A stretch of 64,000 nucleotides of DNA from the NCBI GenBank assembly GCA_025055795.1, contig JANWVV010000006.1, positions 1 to 64,000 of the forward strand. The letters run 5' to 3'. Source of the stretch: Gemmataceae bacterium (GTDB lineage: Bacteria > Planctomycetota > Planctomycetia > Gemmatales > Gemmataceae). The position numbers and the translations under genes are program-made. Within the stretch, counting starts at the first letter, position 1, and the number at the start of each line of letters is the position of its first letter. This document shows positions 11,426 through 21,813 of this stretch, piece by piece. The notes beneath the pieces were generated by a model. It was not told where the DNA came from, ran no database searches, and saw only the letters and a program-made list of their open reading frames with translations.

Positions 11426-12265
11426 TTACTCCCGTGGAGCTTCTACGACGGTGGCCACATAGGAGTTGATGATGTTTTTTTTACGCCGGTCCTCCAACTC
11501 GGGCTGTAATTCCAGGATCCGCTCATAAGGCAGGTCCTTATGGCAGGCGATCCGAACCTCTGGAGGGCGGGAAGCCCGCGTAAGCACTTCGTCTAATGCC
11601 CGAACAGCGGCTTCGGGAGTGGGCAGTAAATTATGGTGCGACTGGGGGGCTGATGTACCCTGTCGCACTGCATAATACACTTGCTCATCGTTCAGTTTGT
11701 CGATGACAATAGTGATGGCATCCGGGTCGGCGGTAAGATTGCCGGCGTAACGCATTTCGGGTACGTCTACGGGTGCCAAGGCCCCTGCCGCACGAATCAT
11801 GATGAAAAACACTAACAGCACCATGCTGATGTCGATTAAAGGCACCATATCGACTTCTTCATCGTCGTCGCTGCGGTGATACAAGGGAGCCGAGGCATGC
11901 TCAAAGAGCTCTTCCGCCGATGCTGGTGAAAGCGAGGCACCCCCGGATGTACTGGTCGAAGCATCGTCAGGTGTCACAGTGTCGCCTGCTCTACCGGTAT
12001 CCGGTTCTGTAGAACTAGCGGCTCCTGATATTGGGGGCTCTGCTACTGCAATCGGAGCTTGGCCGATGAGAGGCGACAGATAATCAGCGAGCAAAGGGTG
12101 TTCCTGAACCGTAATCCATTGGTTCGCACCGCTAGGTGCAACCCGATCGTGTGCGGCTAAGCGCCCCTGCTGGATCCACCCGGCCACTACCTCATAGGGT
12201 ACCTTTTTGTACACCGTGTTGACGCGGACAAACCAAACGTCAAAGTGTTTAGGTGTCTCCGCCAC
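11426..12265 (-). CDS. exbD: ExbD/TolR-family protein with N-terminal GYF_2-like domain
   Basis: 279 aa; EVDMVPLIDISMVLLVFFIMI TM segment; N-terminal VWFVRVNTVYKKVPYEVVAGWIQQGRLAAHDRVAPSGANQWITV. Confidence 0.85.
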   Translation of the reverse strand: MAETPKHFDVWFVRVNTVYKKVPYEVVAGWIQQGRLAAHDRVAPSGANQWITVQEHPLLADYLSPLIGQAPIAVAEPPISGAASSTEPDTGRAGDTVTPDDASTSTSGGASLSPASAEELFEHASAPLYHRSDDDEEVDMVPLIDISMVLLVFFIMIRAAGALAPVDVPEMRYAGNLTADPDAITIVIDKLNDEQVYYAVRQGTSAPQSHHNLLPTPEAAVRALDEVLTRASRPPEVRIACHKDLPYERILELQPELEDRRKKNIINSYVATVVEAPRE

Positions 12266-12435
12266 CTGAGCTCACCTCATCGTAAGACGATCAACTTCCC
12301 ACTTGCTTGTCTCGCTCGATAATTAACGAGCCAAGAGAATCCGCGATTACTGATGCATCAGGCTCGCTGTCGGCTGTGATTGCCAATAGGGACGTTGGTA
12401 TACTGTTTTGTTATTCTGTCATCAGTTATATGAGA

Positions 12436-13239
12436 TCAAGTCCCTCGACCACTCTGCGGTACTGGCCGTGCTGCTCCACCAACCGGCGTCGGCGGTATTG
12501 GCGGGGGGGCAACTACCGGAGCCGCCGAACCGGTCGTTCCTGGAGTGGCAACTGGCCGGGACGGCTGAGGTATGCCGGGTAATGGGCCATCCAGCAGCCG
12601 GGGATCCTTCTTGTAGTTGGTAACCAAGGTGATCAGCTTCTGGGTTGCCAGTTTGATTTTCACTTCAAAGCGAGTGATCCATGCCTTGAAGAGCACATGA
12701 CTGAACACCAGGGGGATGGCCGTGAACAATCCAATGGCTGTGGCGAACAAAGCCAAGCCAATTTTTGAGGAGTGGCCCCCGATTTCCTTGACCTTACCTG
12801 CCGCCGACTCGCGACCGATGGCATCGAAGGTATTGATCATGGAGATAACGGTGAAAAACAAGCCGACCATCGTCGCAATTTTGGCGATGGCCAGAATACT
12901 CGGCAACAAAAAGTGCAAGCGGGGCAGCACTTGCAACTCTACTTCATTGGCAATGCTGCGTCGCATGGCCGCTGCTCCTTGTTCAGCAGCCTCCAACCCT
13001 GCCACAAACACCAGATTCGGAATCAATCCTTTTTCCCGTTTGCATAACTCTATGGCCCCACGGATGCCGTTTTTGCGTAGTACTTGCTGAAAGAGTGGCA
13101 GGAATTCATCCATGTCCGTGTTGGCCGAGATGTTCAGCAATATGCGCCAGATGACCAAAGCCGCTCCCACCAGCGACATAGTCACCAACGGCAAGGCGAA
13201 ATACCATTCGCCGATAAAAAAGTCCTTGACCGCTTGCAT
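12436..13239 (-). CDS. exbB: MotA/TolQ/ExbB proton channel family protein
   Basis: 267 aa; three TM segments with typical TolQ/ExbB spacing (LHFLLPSILAIAKIATMVGLFFTVISMINTF...IGLALFATAIGLFTAIPLVFSHVLF); Pro/Gly-rich C-terminal tail. Confidence 0.88.
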   Translation of the reverse strand: MQAVKDFFIGEWYFALPLVTMSLVGAALVIWRILLNISANTDMDEFLPLFQQVLRKNGIRGAIELCKREKGLIPNLVFVAGLEAAEQGAAAMRRSIANEVELQVLPRLHFLLPSILAIAKIATMVGLFFTVISMINTFDAIGRESAAGKVKEIGGHSSKIGLALFATAIGLFTAIPLVFSHVLFKAWITRFEVKIKLATQKLITLVTNYKKDPRLLDGPLPGIPQPSRPVATPGTTGSAAPVVAPPPIPPTPVGGAARPVPQSGRGT

Positions 13240-13333
13240 GAAGTATCCCTGACTCCGGTTAATTCGGGCATAGATAGGGTAATGGGGGTAACAGAGGCTA
13301 CCCGCCGTCGCTACGGATTCATTTCAATCATAC

Positions 13334-13400
13334 CAGAAAAAGCCGGCAGGGTCCAAGCTTCCCCTTTACTCTGAGACCCGGAAACTTGGGGGACCCTGCC
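13334..13400 (-). terminator. Rho-independent-like terminator downstream of the EF-G-like gene
   Basis: Inverted repeat GGCAGGGTCC (13345-13354) / GGACCCTGCC (13391-13400), extended by AAG/CTT and TTCC/GGAA pairing; on the minus strand it is followed by a CTTTTTC tract. Confidence 0.6.
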
Positions 13401-13455
13401 CGAGGAGCTGTCCAACTGTTAGCACAATCGTCACAAGACCAATCGAGGGCGGCCT

Positions 13456-15600
13456 TTATTCTTCCTCTTCTTCCTTAAGCTGAGCCTTGCTGACAATTTG
13501 TTGTTGGATGTTTGGCGGCACGATCTCGTAATGGCTGAATTCCATCGAGTAGGAGCCACTGCCCTGAGTCAGGCCACCCAATTGGGCGGCATAGCGGCTC
13601 ATCTCTGCCAGCGGCGCCCGGGCGTAGATGACGGTCAGGTCCCCCGGTAGGCTCTCCTGATTTTCGACTTGTGCCCGTTTGGTGGGCAGATCACTCAGTA
13701 CAGCCCCCGTGTACTTACTAGGTACCGTGATCTCAACGCGGACAATCGGTTCCAACAGCACGGGTCGAGCACTTAGGAAAGCCTTCTTGAATGCCTGACG
13801 CGTGGCGATTTTGAAGGCCGCTTCTGAAGAGTCCACCTCGTGGTGTTTACCGAAGTACACCTCCACGGCCACGTCCTGTATGCGGTAACCGGCTAGCACT
13901 CCCCGTTCGAGCATTTCCTTGCATCCCTTTTCCACGGCCGGGATGAAATTGTTGGGAATGACACCACCGACGATGTGATCAATAAAGGCAAAGTTGAAAT
14001 TCGGATCGTAATGACAAGCACGCATTTTCTCAAAGCGACTTTTGTTGGCAAAAACCGCTTCACATTGGGCCTGGTCCTTGATATCGCGGGGCAAAGGATA
14101 GATCCGCAGATGCACTTCGGCAAACTGACCTCTTCCGCCGGTTTGCTTTTTATGTCTGTAATCCCCTTGCCCTTCCGCTGTTACCGTTTCGCGATAGGGT
14201 ATCTTGGGCTCCTTGGTATTGATTTCCAAGCCAAAGCGGGCCTTCAGGCGTTCCCGGATGACATCCAAATGCAATTGGCTGATGCCACTGACCACCAGTT
14301 CATTGGTCTGCGGGTCATGGGCCACTTTAAGTGTGGGATCTTCCGCGGCTACCTTCTGCAGACTTTGAGAAATTTTCTGTTCGTCGCCTCGATTTTTCGG
14401 TTCTACGGCGACGCCAAACATCGGAGTGGGAAAGATAGGCACAGGTAATTTGGGGGCCTGAGGTGAGTAGGACAAAGTATCACCGATTTCCAACCCATCG
14501 ACCTTGGCCACCGCAACGATGTCACCGGGAACGGCCTCCCCTATGGGCGACGTTTTAGTTCCTTGCACCTCATAAATGTGAGCGATACGGAGGGATTGGC
14601 CACTCCGCAGGTTGATCACCGGATGATTGGGTTCCAGCTTGCCGCACAACACACGGATGTAACTTAGATTACCGACGAACTTGTCATTAACCACCTTGAA
14701 GACCTGCCCTATAAACTCTTCGGTTTCGCTAGGTTGTAGCGGATGTTGCTGACCGTTGGTGGTGATGACATAATCAGCCAGCCGTTTGCCAGCGAACTGC
14801 GGCGACGGAGCATATTGACAAAGAGCATCCAGTAGTTCACGGATTCCGATACCCTTTTTGGCGGATGTACATAAGATTGGGATCAACGTGCCTGCTTCGA
14901 TAGCGTGGGGAACCGCGGCTTCCAATTCAGCGTCAGATATGGTTCCCTCGGAAAGGTATTTTTCCATCAGGGCTTCGTCACATTCCACAACAGCATCTAT
15001 CAGTTGCGTGCGAGCACTTGCGACGTCAATGGGGAGCGTGCTGGGGAGTTGCCCAGGAGGTCGTAACAGGCTGATTACCTCGCGCAGTTCAGGACCCACT
15101 GCGTTGGGAACGTTGAACAAGACACAGTTTTTGCCAAAAGCTGTTTGCAAACTCTTGACAACGCCAGCAAAGTCGATTTTGTCCGCATCCAGCTTGTTAA
15201 TAATCATCATGCGAGCAAGGCCACGCTTGGATGCCTCTTGAAACATCCGGCGGGTGTTCATCTCCACGCCATTGATTGCGGAAACGACAATAACGGCGGT
15301 TTCGACGGCGGCTAGCGATTCCAAGGCCGCACCAATAAAGTCTGGGTAGCCGGGAGCGTCGAGCAGATTGAGATGTTTACCATTGTGCGATAGATGTAGA
15401 ACATGTGTGTCAATGGAGAAGTGATGCTTGCGTTCCTCTTCATCAACGTCGACCGCTGAGGTCCCTTCATCGACATTACCCATGCGGTCAACCACCCGTG
15501 TATGAAACAAAAGGGCATCGGCCAGGGTGGTTTTTCCAGAAGCGCGATGCCCTACCAAGGCAATGTCCCGGATGTTCTCCACCAAGTGCTTGACAGCCAT
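13456..15600 (-). CDS. Elongation factor G-like GTPase (EF-G2 type)
   Basis: ORF 13456-15711; start at 15600 (MAVKHLVENIRDIALVGHRASGKTTLADALL) fits the family better. P-loop GHRASGKT, switch II DAPGYPDF, NKLDAD, EF-G C-terminal domains. Confidence 0.92.
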   Translation of the reverse strand: MAVKHLVENIRDIALVGHRASGKTTLADALLFHTRVVDRMGNVDEGTSAVDVDEEERKHHFSIDTHVLHLSHNGKHLNLLDAPGYPDFIGAALESLAAVETAVIVVSAINGVEMNTRRMFQEASKRGLARMMIINKLDADKIDFAGVVKSLQTAFGKNCVLFNVPNAVGPELREVISLLRPPGQLPSTLPIDVASARTQLIDAVVECDEALMEKYLSEGTISDAELEAAVPHAIEAGTLIPILCTSAKKGIGIRELLDALCQYAPSPQFAGKRLADYVITTNGQQHPLQPSETEEFIGQVFKVVNDKFVGNLSYIRVLCGKLEPNHPVINLRSGQSLRIAHIYEVQGTKTSPIGEAVPGDIVAVAKVDGLEIGDTLSYSPQAPKLPVPIFPTPMFGVAVEPKNRGDEQKISQSLQKVAAEDPTLKVAHDPQTNELVVSGISQLHLDVIRERLKARFGLEINTKEPKIPYRETVTAEGQGDYRHKKQTGGRGQFAEVHLRIYPLPRDIKDQAQCEAVFANKSRFEKMRACHYDPNFNFAFIDHIVGGVIPNNFIPAVEKGCKEMLERGVLAGYRIQDVAVEVYFGKHHEVDSSEAAFKIATRQAFKKAFLSARPVLLEPIVRVEITVPSKYTGAVLSDLPTKRAQVENQESLPGDLTVIYARAPLAEMSRYAAQLGGLTQGSGSYSMEFSHYEIVPPNIQQQIVSKAQLKEEEEE

Positions 15601-15732
15601 GCCTGGTCTCCGAAGTGGGGAAAGGAACACCTCACCGACCGTGGAATGTAACAGTCGGTCAATAGCTTGGGGCGGCCACTGACCGTGTGTATGTGTCCAC
15701 GCCCGTTCCACCCCGAATGACCCAACGAGCGT

Positions 15733-16458
15733 TCAGGAAGCAGAAGCGGAGCGGGCTAACGCAATGGCTTCGCTCAGGTGAATCGTGCCCTCGTACAGAG
15801 CACGCCCAATAATGCATCCCCAAGTACCTAGTTCGATTAATCGCCGTACGTCTTGCAAGGAGGCCACGCCCCCGGAGGCGATAACAGGCCAAGGGGAAAC
15901 CTGCTGTATTTCCCTTAACGCGGCTTCATTAGGGCCACTTAATGTCCCATCGCGTTGGATGTCGGTGTAAGCAATGGCAGCCAAAGGCATGGACGGCAGA
16001 CGTCGCACCAGATCAATAGTTGTTAATCCAGCCTGTTGGCGCCAACCCTCGACGGCAATTTGGCCGTTGCGGGCGTCGAGTGCCAGGACAATCCGTCCTG
16101 GCCATCGCTCCGTCACTTTCATCAACCAATCGGGCTGCCGCAGGGCTCGTGTACCCACGACGACCCATTGGACGCCATTATCGAGCAGATCAGCTATGTC
16201 TGCTTCTGATCGCACTCCACCGCCCACTTGAACCGGTATACCGACTTGTACGATACGACGGACGATTTCCTTATGGACGGGATACCCTGACCGAGCACCG
16301 TCCAAATCAACAACGTGCAAACGGTCGGCCCCTTCACGCTGCCAGCGATGAGCCACGGCCACGGGATCATCCTCATAAACCGTTTCCTGAGCGTAATCCC
16401 CTTGCCGCAACCGCACGCAGCGACCACCACGAATGTCAATAGCAGGGTAAATGAACAT
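15733..16458 (-). CDS. hisA: HisA, phosphoribosylformimino-5-aminoimidazole carboxamide ribotide isomerase
   Basis: 241 aa TIM barrel; YPAIDIRGGRCVRLRQGDY, VQVGGGVRSEADI, YTDIQRDGTLSGPN, VIASGGVASLQDV. Confidence 0.95.
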   Translation of the reverse strand: MFIYPAIDIRGGRCVRLRQGDYAQETVYEDDPVAVAHRWQREGADRLHVVDLDGARSGYPVHKEIVRRIVQVGIPVQVGGGVRSEADIADLLDNGVQWVVVGTRALRQPDWLMKVTERWPGRIVLALDARNGQIAVEGWRQQAGLTTIDLVRRLPSMPLAAIAYTDIQRDGTLSGPNEAALREIQQVSPWPVIASGGVASLQDVRRLIELGTWGCIIGRALYEGTIHLSEAIALARSASAS

Positions 16459-17073
16459 GATGATCCCTTCATGTCTTCCAGCATTGTGAGCGAGTCAAGA
16501 AGTAATGGCAAGGTCGAGATGTAGGGAAAATTGGCTTTCCCGCTAACCTTGCTGATCCAAAGCCCAGGAGTGCCCTTGCTGAACCTAAGCAAAATCGATT
16601 GAATGACGAGGCCTAAGTACAATACTGAACGAATCCGACTGGACAAACTCAGGCAAAGCGAACCATTTTCAGCATTCACAATCAGCACATCAATTCCGAA
16701 GATAACCTAGGGAACCGGGAAGCTGCAAATAAGCAGCCCTTCAGAGAGGAGCCTTATTTTTTCACGGATTTATTAAAAAAACGAAACTCGAGTTGACCGT
16801 TGATGAATCCTCCTTCATAATATCCGTAATAAAAAAAGTGGCGAGCTGGTCGTGACTGTCGCCTGCACGGACTCTCCCATAATCCACCCCTCTTCCCGCA
16901 GACGACAACATAGCTACCAGCCCAACACCACTGCCTCATCCCCACATGCTTTGTTACCATCGTTGTGTCATAACTTGTGAAACCGACATGGAGGTTGGTT
17001 ACGCCTGAATCTGTAGGGAACAACCAACGGACAGCGTTGTTTCCTTGCTTACACCTGTGGGAGGTCTGTCGTC

Positions 17074-18054
17074 ATGATCCGTTTCATCGACCCACGACGA
17101 CGCGGTTTTACCCTGATCGAACTGCTGGTGGTGATTGCCATCATTGCCATCCTGATCGGCTTGTTGCTGCCCGCCGTGCAAAAAGTTCGCGAAGCCGCCG
17201 CCCGATCAACTTGCCAGAACAATTTGAAACAAATTGCTTTGGCAGCTCATAACTATGAAAGCGCAAACAATCGTCTGCCTCCGGGGTTTTTGGGACCAAT
17301 GCCAACTGATCTACCGTTTGGTACCGATACTGGAATCCACACTATAAATTACAATGCACAAACTATCGGAACTTTAGTATTCCTATTACCTTTTGTAGAG
17401 CAAGATAATCTATTTAGACAACTGATGGCAGGAGCTCCTTCTGATTATCTAGACCCGGATAGGAGTTACCCTGCTTATTGGAATTATCCCAGTTTTTGGA
17501 ACAACAAGGGCGCCCGAATCAAAACGTTTCTATGTCCCTCGGACGATGCGGAGAACCAACCTTGGGATGCGTTTTTTAGTCCGTTCAGGTTATCTAGTAC
17601 CTCATTTAGCATGGTACTGATAAGTTTTGGAAATGCGAATCATGTTTTCGGACGAACCAACTACCTAGGGATAGCGGGTCGCTCAGGTCTGAATGGTGAT
17701 ATTTACAGGGGGGCATTCTTCAATCGCAGCAAAAGCGTGTTAAGTAAATTTGCAGATGGTACGAGTAACACATTTTTATTCGGTGAGTATGCTTCAAAAG
17801 CTGCCCCAACCTCAGGCTGGCAGCCAATTTCCCCACAATGGATGGCTGCAAGTTACTTCCCAACAGCTTGGGGGTTACATCCACAACCTCCTGCAAATAA
17901 CCAATGGTGGATGTTAAACAGTAAGCATCCTGGTATTGTACAGTTTGCAATGGGTGATGGATCGGTCCGAGGAATTAGGTATATCGGGAGTGACGCGAAT
18001 TACCAATTCTTTGCAGGTACCAGCGATGGCCAAGTCATAACTTATAATGAGTGA
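17074..18054 (+). CDS. DUF1559 domain protein with type IV pilin-like N-terminal methylation motif
   Basis: RRGFTLIELLVVIAIIAILIGLLLPAVQKVREAAARSTCQNNLKQIALAAHNYE and C-terminal HPGIVQFAMGDGSVR motif typical of planctomycete DUF1559 proteins. Confidence 0.95.
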   Translation: MIRFIDPRRRGFTLIELLVVIAIIAILIGLLLPAVQKVREAAARSTCQNNLKQIALAAHNYESANNRLPPGFLGPMPTDLPFGTDTGIHTINYNAQTIGTLVFLLPFVEQDNLFRQLMAGAPSDYLDPDRSYPAYWNYPSFWNNKGARIKTFLCPSDDAENQPWDAFFSPFRLSSTSFSMVLISFGNANHVFGRTNYLGIAGRSGLNGDIYRGAFFNRSKSVLSKFADGTSNTFLFGEYASKAAPTSGWQPISPQWMAASYFPTAWGLHPQPPANNQWWMLNSKHPGIVQFAMGDGSVRGIRYIGSDANYQFFAGTSDGQVITYNE

Positions 18055-18148
18055 ATTTACAGAAGTAGATCCCAGTCGATGATATGGGTTCACGCAAATC
18101 AAGGCCTAAGTAAGCAATGGTTTACAGGCTACCAGGGGAGAGATTAGA

Positions 18149-18349
18149 ATGGCGGAAATGAGTAAGTTACAGTGGTCTTCGGCAATTCTTTCGCTCTTGT
18201 TGTTGGGTTGCATGTTACTAAATATGGGATGCGGTAGTAATAAAACCGGGGGCAAGACTACAACACCTGACAACCTAAAAGGTGCACCGCCATCGGGAGA
18301 TGTCCTAACTCCGCCTCCACCCCCACCTCCACCTGAACCCAAACGTTGA
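18149..18349 (+). CDS. Small proline-rich predicted lipoprotein
   Basis: 66 aa with lipobox-like LLNMGC and PPPPPPPEPKR tail; directly follows the DUF1559 gene on the same strand. Confidence 0.65.
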   Translation: MAEMSKLQWSSAILSLLLLGCMLLNMGCGSNKTGGKTTTPDNLKGAPPSGDVLTPPPPPPPPEPKR

Positions 18350-18408
18350 AAAATTTGGAGCAAACTCCTTACAGGGAAGAAGGCAGGACGTATGAAATCG
18401 ATATATGT

Positions 18409-19644
18409 TCAGAGCATGCCGCCGTTGATGTGAATGGTCTGGCCGGTCACGTAGCTGGCCTCGGGACTAGCTAACCAAATGGCGGCGGCAGCGACATCTT
18501 CCGGCAAACCCCAGCGGGCTAAGAGGGTCTCCCGACGCACCCGCTCCTGCCAATATTGTGAAGCCATTTCGCCCCATGCTGTGCGAATCCAACCCGGGGC
18601 TATGCAGTTAACCCGCACTTCAGGTGCCAGACTACGCGCTAAACTTCGGGTAAATGCCATTACTGCTGCTTTGGTGGCAGCAAAAAGCTGACCACTATCG
18701 CCTTCCATGCCCGTTTCAGCCTGGTCCCAGCCGATGGTCAAAATGCACCCGTGCCCCCGCTCTTTCATCCGTTGCCCGATGAGCCGAGCCAACACTATCG
18801 TGGCCCGCACGTCCACAGCCCAAAGCGCCTCGAGCTTCTGCTCAAAAGGCCAATGAGCCGCTGACCCCGTCAAAACATCAACACCAGCATTACAAACCAA
18901 AATGTCCAAGCCTTCGCTCCCCCACGCGCTCGCGGCAAGCGTATTTACTGCTGCTGGATCACTCAGATCGGCCCCAAACACCCCATTGCCGTCGCCAACG
19001 GGATGGCGACCGTGCCGCAATACCGTCGCCCCCTCCCGCTCAAAGGCCGCGGCAATCGCCGCTCCAATCCCTCGGGTAGAACCGGTGACCAAGGCTCGTT
19101 GGCCGCGTAATCGCCCGTGACCTTGCGATCGTACCAACTGATAGGGACGCACTGTCGCTCGGGCATCCGCCGATAAACCAGCAACTAGCTCGCTGACTGT
19201 GCACTGCAACTGAGGATGAAACCAGTCGCCAGCTATGTCGGCCAAGGGGATTAACACAAAAGGCCGCTCTGCCAAGCGAGGATGAGGTAAGGTGAGTTCT
19301 GGCGTAGACAGGATCAGTTGATCGTAGAACAGAAGATCGAGATCGATAGTTCTGGGGGCATGGCGTTGGTCTCGAACACGCCCTAATCGGCGCTCGATGG
19401 CCAACAACCGGCAGAGCACCTCGTGCGGGGGGAGTTCCGTCTCGATCAAAGCTACTGCATTCAGGAAATTGGCAGAGTCAGGGGGACAATCAATCGGTGT
19501 AGTTTCGTAGATCGGGGAGCAGGCAACAAGACGGAGACCGGGCTCCGCACGCAATCGCCGTAGAGCAGTCTGCAGGTAATCTTCCCGATCACCCAAGTTG
19601 CTGCCTAGTGCCACAGCGACGCGGGATGCCATACGGACACGCAA
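18409..19644 (-). CDS. folK: Fusion of 2-amino-4-hydroxy-6-hydroxymethyldihydropteridine diphosphokinase (HPPK) and short-chain dehydrogenase/reductase
   Basis: 411 aa single ORF. N-terminal HPPK: VAVALGSNLGDRE, RLGRVRDQRHAPRTIDLDLLFYD, LPHPRLAERPFVLIPLADI. C-terminal SDR: ALVTGSTRGIGAAIA, NAGVDV, ATKAAV, VNCIAPGWI, YVTGQTIHINGG. Confidence 0.9.
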   Translation of the reverse strand: MRVRMASRVAVALGSNLGDREDYLQTALRRLRAEPGLRLVACSPIYETTPIDCPPDSANFLNAVALIETELPPHEVLCRLLAIERRLGRVRDQRHAPRTIDLDLLFYDQLILSTPELTLPHPRLAERPFVLIPLADIAGDWFHPQLQCTVSELVAGLSADARATVRPYQLVRSQGHGRLRGQRALVTGSTRGIGAAIAAAFEREGATVLRHGRHPVGDGNGVFGADLSDPAAVNTLAASAWGSEGLDILVCNAGVDVLTGSAAHWPFEQKLEALWAVDVRATIVLARLIGQRMKERGHGCILTIGWDQAETGMEGDSGQLFAATKAAVMAFTRSLARSLAPEVRVNCIAPGWIRTAWGEMASQYWQERVRRETLLARWGLPEDVAAAAIWLASPEASYVTGQTIHINGGML

Positions 19645-19677
19645 GTAAAAGACCGCTCGGTGAGGAGTGACCGCATG

Positions 19678-19941
19678 TTACTTCTTTGCCGGCGGGGTGG
19701 ATTTGGCGGCTGTGCCGGCGGACGCGGCCGTCCCTGCTGTAGCAGTCGCTGCCGCTTCCTCCTTCTTGGACCGCTTCTTCAGCACCACCTTCTGCACCCG
19801 TGTTTTGGGCAGGCCATACGGACTGCGTCCTTCTGTCCAAGTGCCATCAGCCATCATCTTGAGCACACGTTCAGCACGAGTCAGCACGCAGCGAACCTGT
19901 GTCTTACCCCCGCGACGCTTCAAACTTTTATCGATCGACAT
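19678..19941 (-). CDS. PVC-superphylum small basic signature protein with Ala/Thr/Lys-rich tail
   Basis: MSIDKSLKRRGGKTQVRCVLTRAERVLKMMADGTWTEGRSPYGLPKTRV matches the small basic protein recalled from Planctomycetes/Verrucomicrobia/Chlamydiae; followed by a low-complexity tail. Confidence 0.8.
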   Translation of the reverse strand: MSIDKSLKRRGGKTQVRCVLTRAERVLKMMADGTWTEGRSPYGLPKTRVQKVVLKKRSKKEEAAATATAGTAASAGTAAKSTPPAKK

Positions 19942-20100
19942 GCTCGTTCTCCATCGTACGGATTAAAATTACTTAGCTGCCTGTGATGCCTGAATACGTA
20001 AGATGTAACACTATAACAGTATCGGGGCTATGGCAAGGCAATCAATCACCTTGCATCAACCATCCCAACAGCACACCACAATTTTGTTCACACAGAGGCT

Positions 20101-21381
20101 ATGAAAGTTAAACTCGATTACGGTAAGACCGGTCTGGAAGTCACCTTGCCCGACGAGCGGTTGATTGGGCCGCCTTTGAGCATCCGGCCGGTCCCCCCGC
20201 TCCCTGACCCATCGGCAGCCATTGAACGCAGCCTTCGCGAACCGATCGGCACCCTGCCCTTGGCAGAATTGGCCCGAGGTAAACGCACGGCCTGCGTGGT
20301 TGTGTGCGACATTACCCGCCCTGTGCCTAATCAGTTGATCCTACCCCCACTGCTCAGAACAATCGAGGAAGCGGGTGTGCCTCGAGACGGCATCACTATT
20401 CTCATTGCGACTGGCCTGCACCGGCCCAACCTGGGCGACGAACTGGTCGAACTGCTCGGCGAACAGATCGTTCGTCAATACCGTTGCGAAAATCATTACG
20501 GAAAGCGTCTGGACGAACACGAGTATCTGGGAACCACCCCTAACGGAGTACCCGTCTGGATCGATAAGCGGTACACTCGGGCCGAGTTGAAAATTACTAC
20601 GGGGTTGATCGAACCACACCTGATGGCTGGATTTTCCGGAGGCCGCAAGGTGATCTGTCCGGGCATTGCGGCCCTGGAAACGGTCAAAGTCTGGCACGGC
20701 CCGCGGTTTCTCGAGCATCCTAAGGCGGACTGCGGCATTCTCGAAGGTAATCCGGTCCATGAAGAAAACACCCGTATCGCCCTGATGACCGGCTGCGATT
20801 TTATCGTGAACGTCTGCATTGATGGGCAGCGTCGGATCACCGGGGTTTGGTCCGGTGACATGATCCAAGCCTGGGAACAAGGCGTGCGTTTCTGCCGGGA
20901 CGTGGTGGCCGCTGGGGTCCCTCATCCGGTGGACATCGTCGTAACAAGTTGCGCCGGCTACCCCTTGGACACCACCTGGTATCAGGCGGTCAAAGGCCTC
21001 ACAGGTGCGCTGCCGATTGTTAAACCCGGGGGCACAATCATCCTGGCTGCCAGTCTGACCGAAGGACTAGGAAGTCCGGAATTCCAGCAGCTTATCCGCG
21101 AGAATCCCGATCTGCAGGCCTTCAAAAAGCGGATTCTGGAAACGGACTACTTCGTTATGGATCAATGGCAACTCGAAGAGCTTGCTAAGGTACTAGCCAA
21201 GTGCAAAGTGAAGGTCGTCACGCATGGTTTGCCGCCGGAAACTCTCCGAGCGTGCCAGGTAGAACCGGCACCCAGTGTTGAACAAGCCGTCGCAGACTCA
21301 TTGAACGAATACGGTCCCCAGGCCCGCTTGGCTGTTATCCCCAAAGGGCCTTACGTTCTCCCGTACGTCATGACCGCATGA
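20101..21381 (+). CDS. larA: Nickel-dependent lactate racemase family protein (LarA-like)
   Basis: 426 aa; [47 protein letters not shown] (conserved His/Lys of the LarA family). Confidence 0.88.
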   Translation: MKVKLDYGKTGLEVTLPDERLIGPPLSIRPVPPLPDPSAAIERSLREPIGTLPLAELARGKRTACVVVCDITRPVPNQLILPPLLRTIEEAGVPRDGITILIATGLHRPNLGDELVELLGEQIVRQYRCENHYGKRLDEHEYLGTTPNGVPVWIDKRYTRAELKITTGLIEPHLMAGFSGGRKVICPGIAALETVKVWHGPRFLEHPKADCGILEGNPVHEENTRIALMTGCDFIVNVCIDGQRRITGVWSGDMIQAWEQGVRFCRDVVAAGVPHPVDIVVTSCAGYPLDTTWYQAVKGLTGALPIVKPGGTIILAASLTEGLGSPEFQQLIRENPDLQAFKKRILETDYFVMDQWQLEELAKVLAKCKVKVVTHGLPPETLRACQVEPAPSVEQAVADSLNEYGPQARLAVIPKGPYVLPYVMTA

Positions 21382-21813
21382 ACATAACTATTCGCAAGCG
21401 AGAGCCTTAGATGTTGGTGCCCGGCTTGGTGCATCCAAAGAGGGCCGTTTTACATATGATAGCGCACCCTTCTCAGACCAACCAACTGCTTCCTTTCAAC
21501 GCTACTCTGACAACGGTGCCGTGGACACGACAAATCATCGGGAAATGAATCTGACGGACCCTAAACGTGGCCTGTTCATTGGACCGCAACCACTTTTGCC
21601 AGGCATCTTCGGGCTTGGCAAGTGGGATGATTGCCGTCTAACTAGTTCGATCAATATCCGCAACCTGTGACACATCCTTAGCTAGACAGTGGCATCTCTT
21701 GCCACCGCGTTGGTGCGGTTGCATTACGGCGGCCAGGTTCGGGAGAGTGGTCGCCCCTCTTGATTTACGGCTATCTATTGCGATAATTTCTGATGCCAGA
21801 CCAAGGATATCCT

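Noticed and set aside
20341-20925. 194 aa minus-strand ORF inside larA
   Set aside because: Antisense to clear LarA motifs; no independent protein signature.
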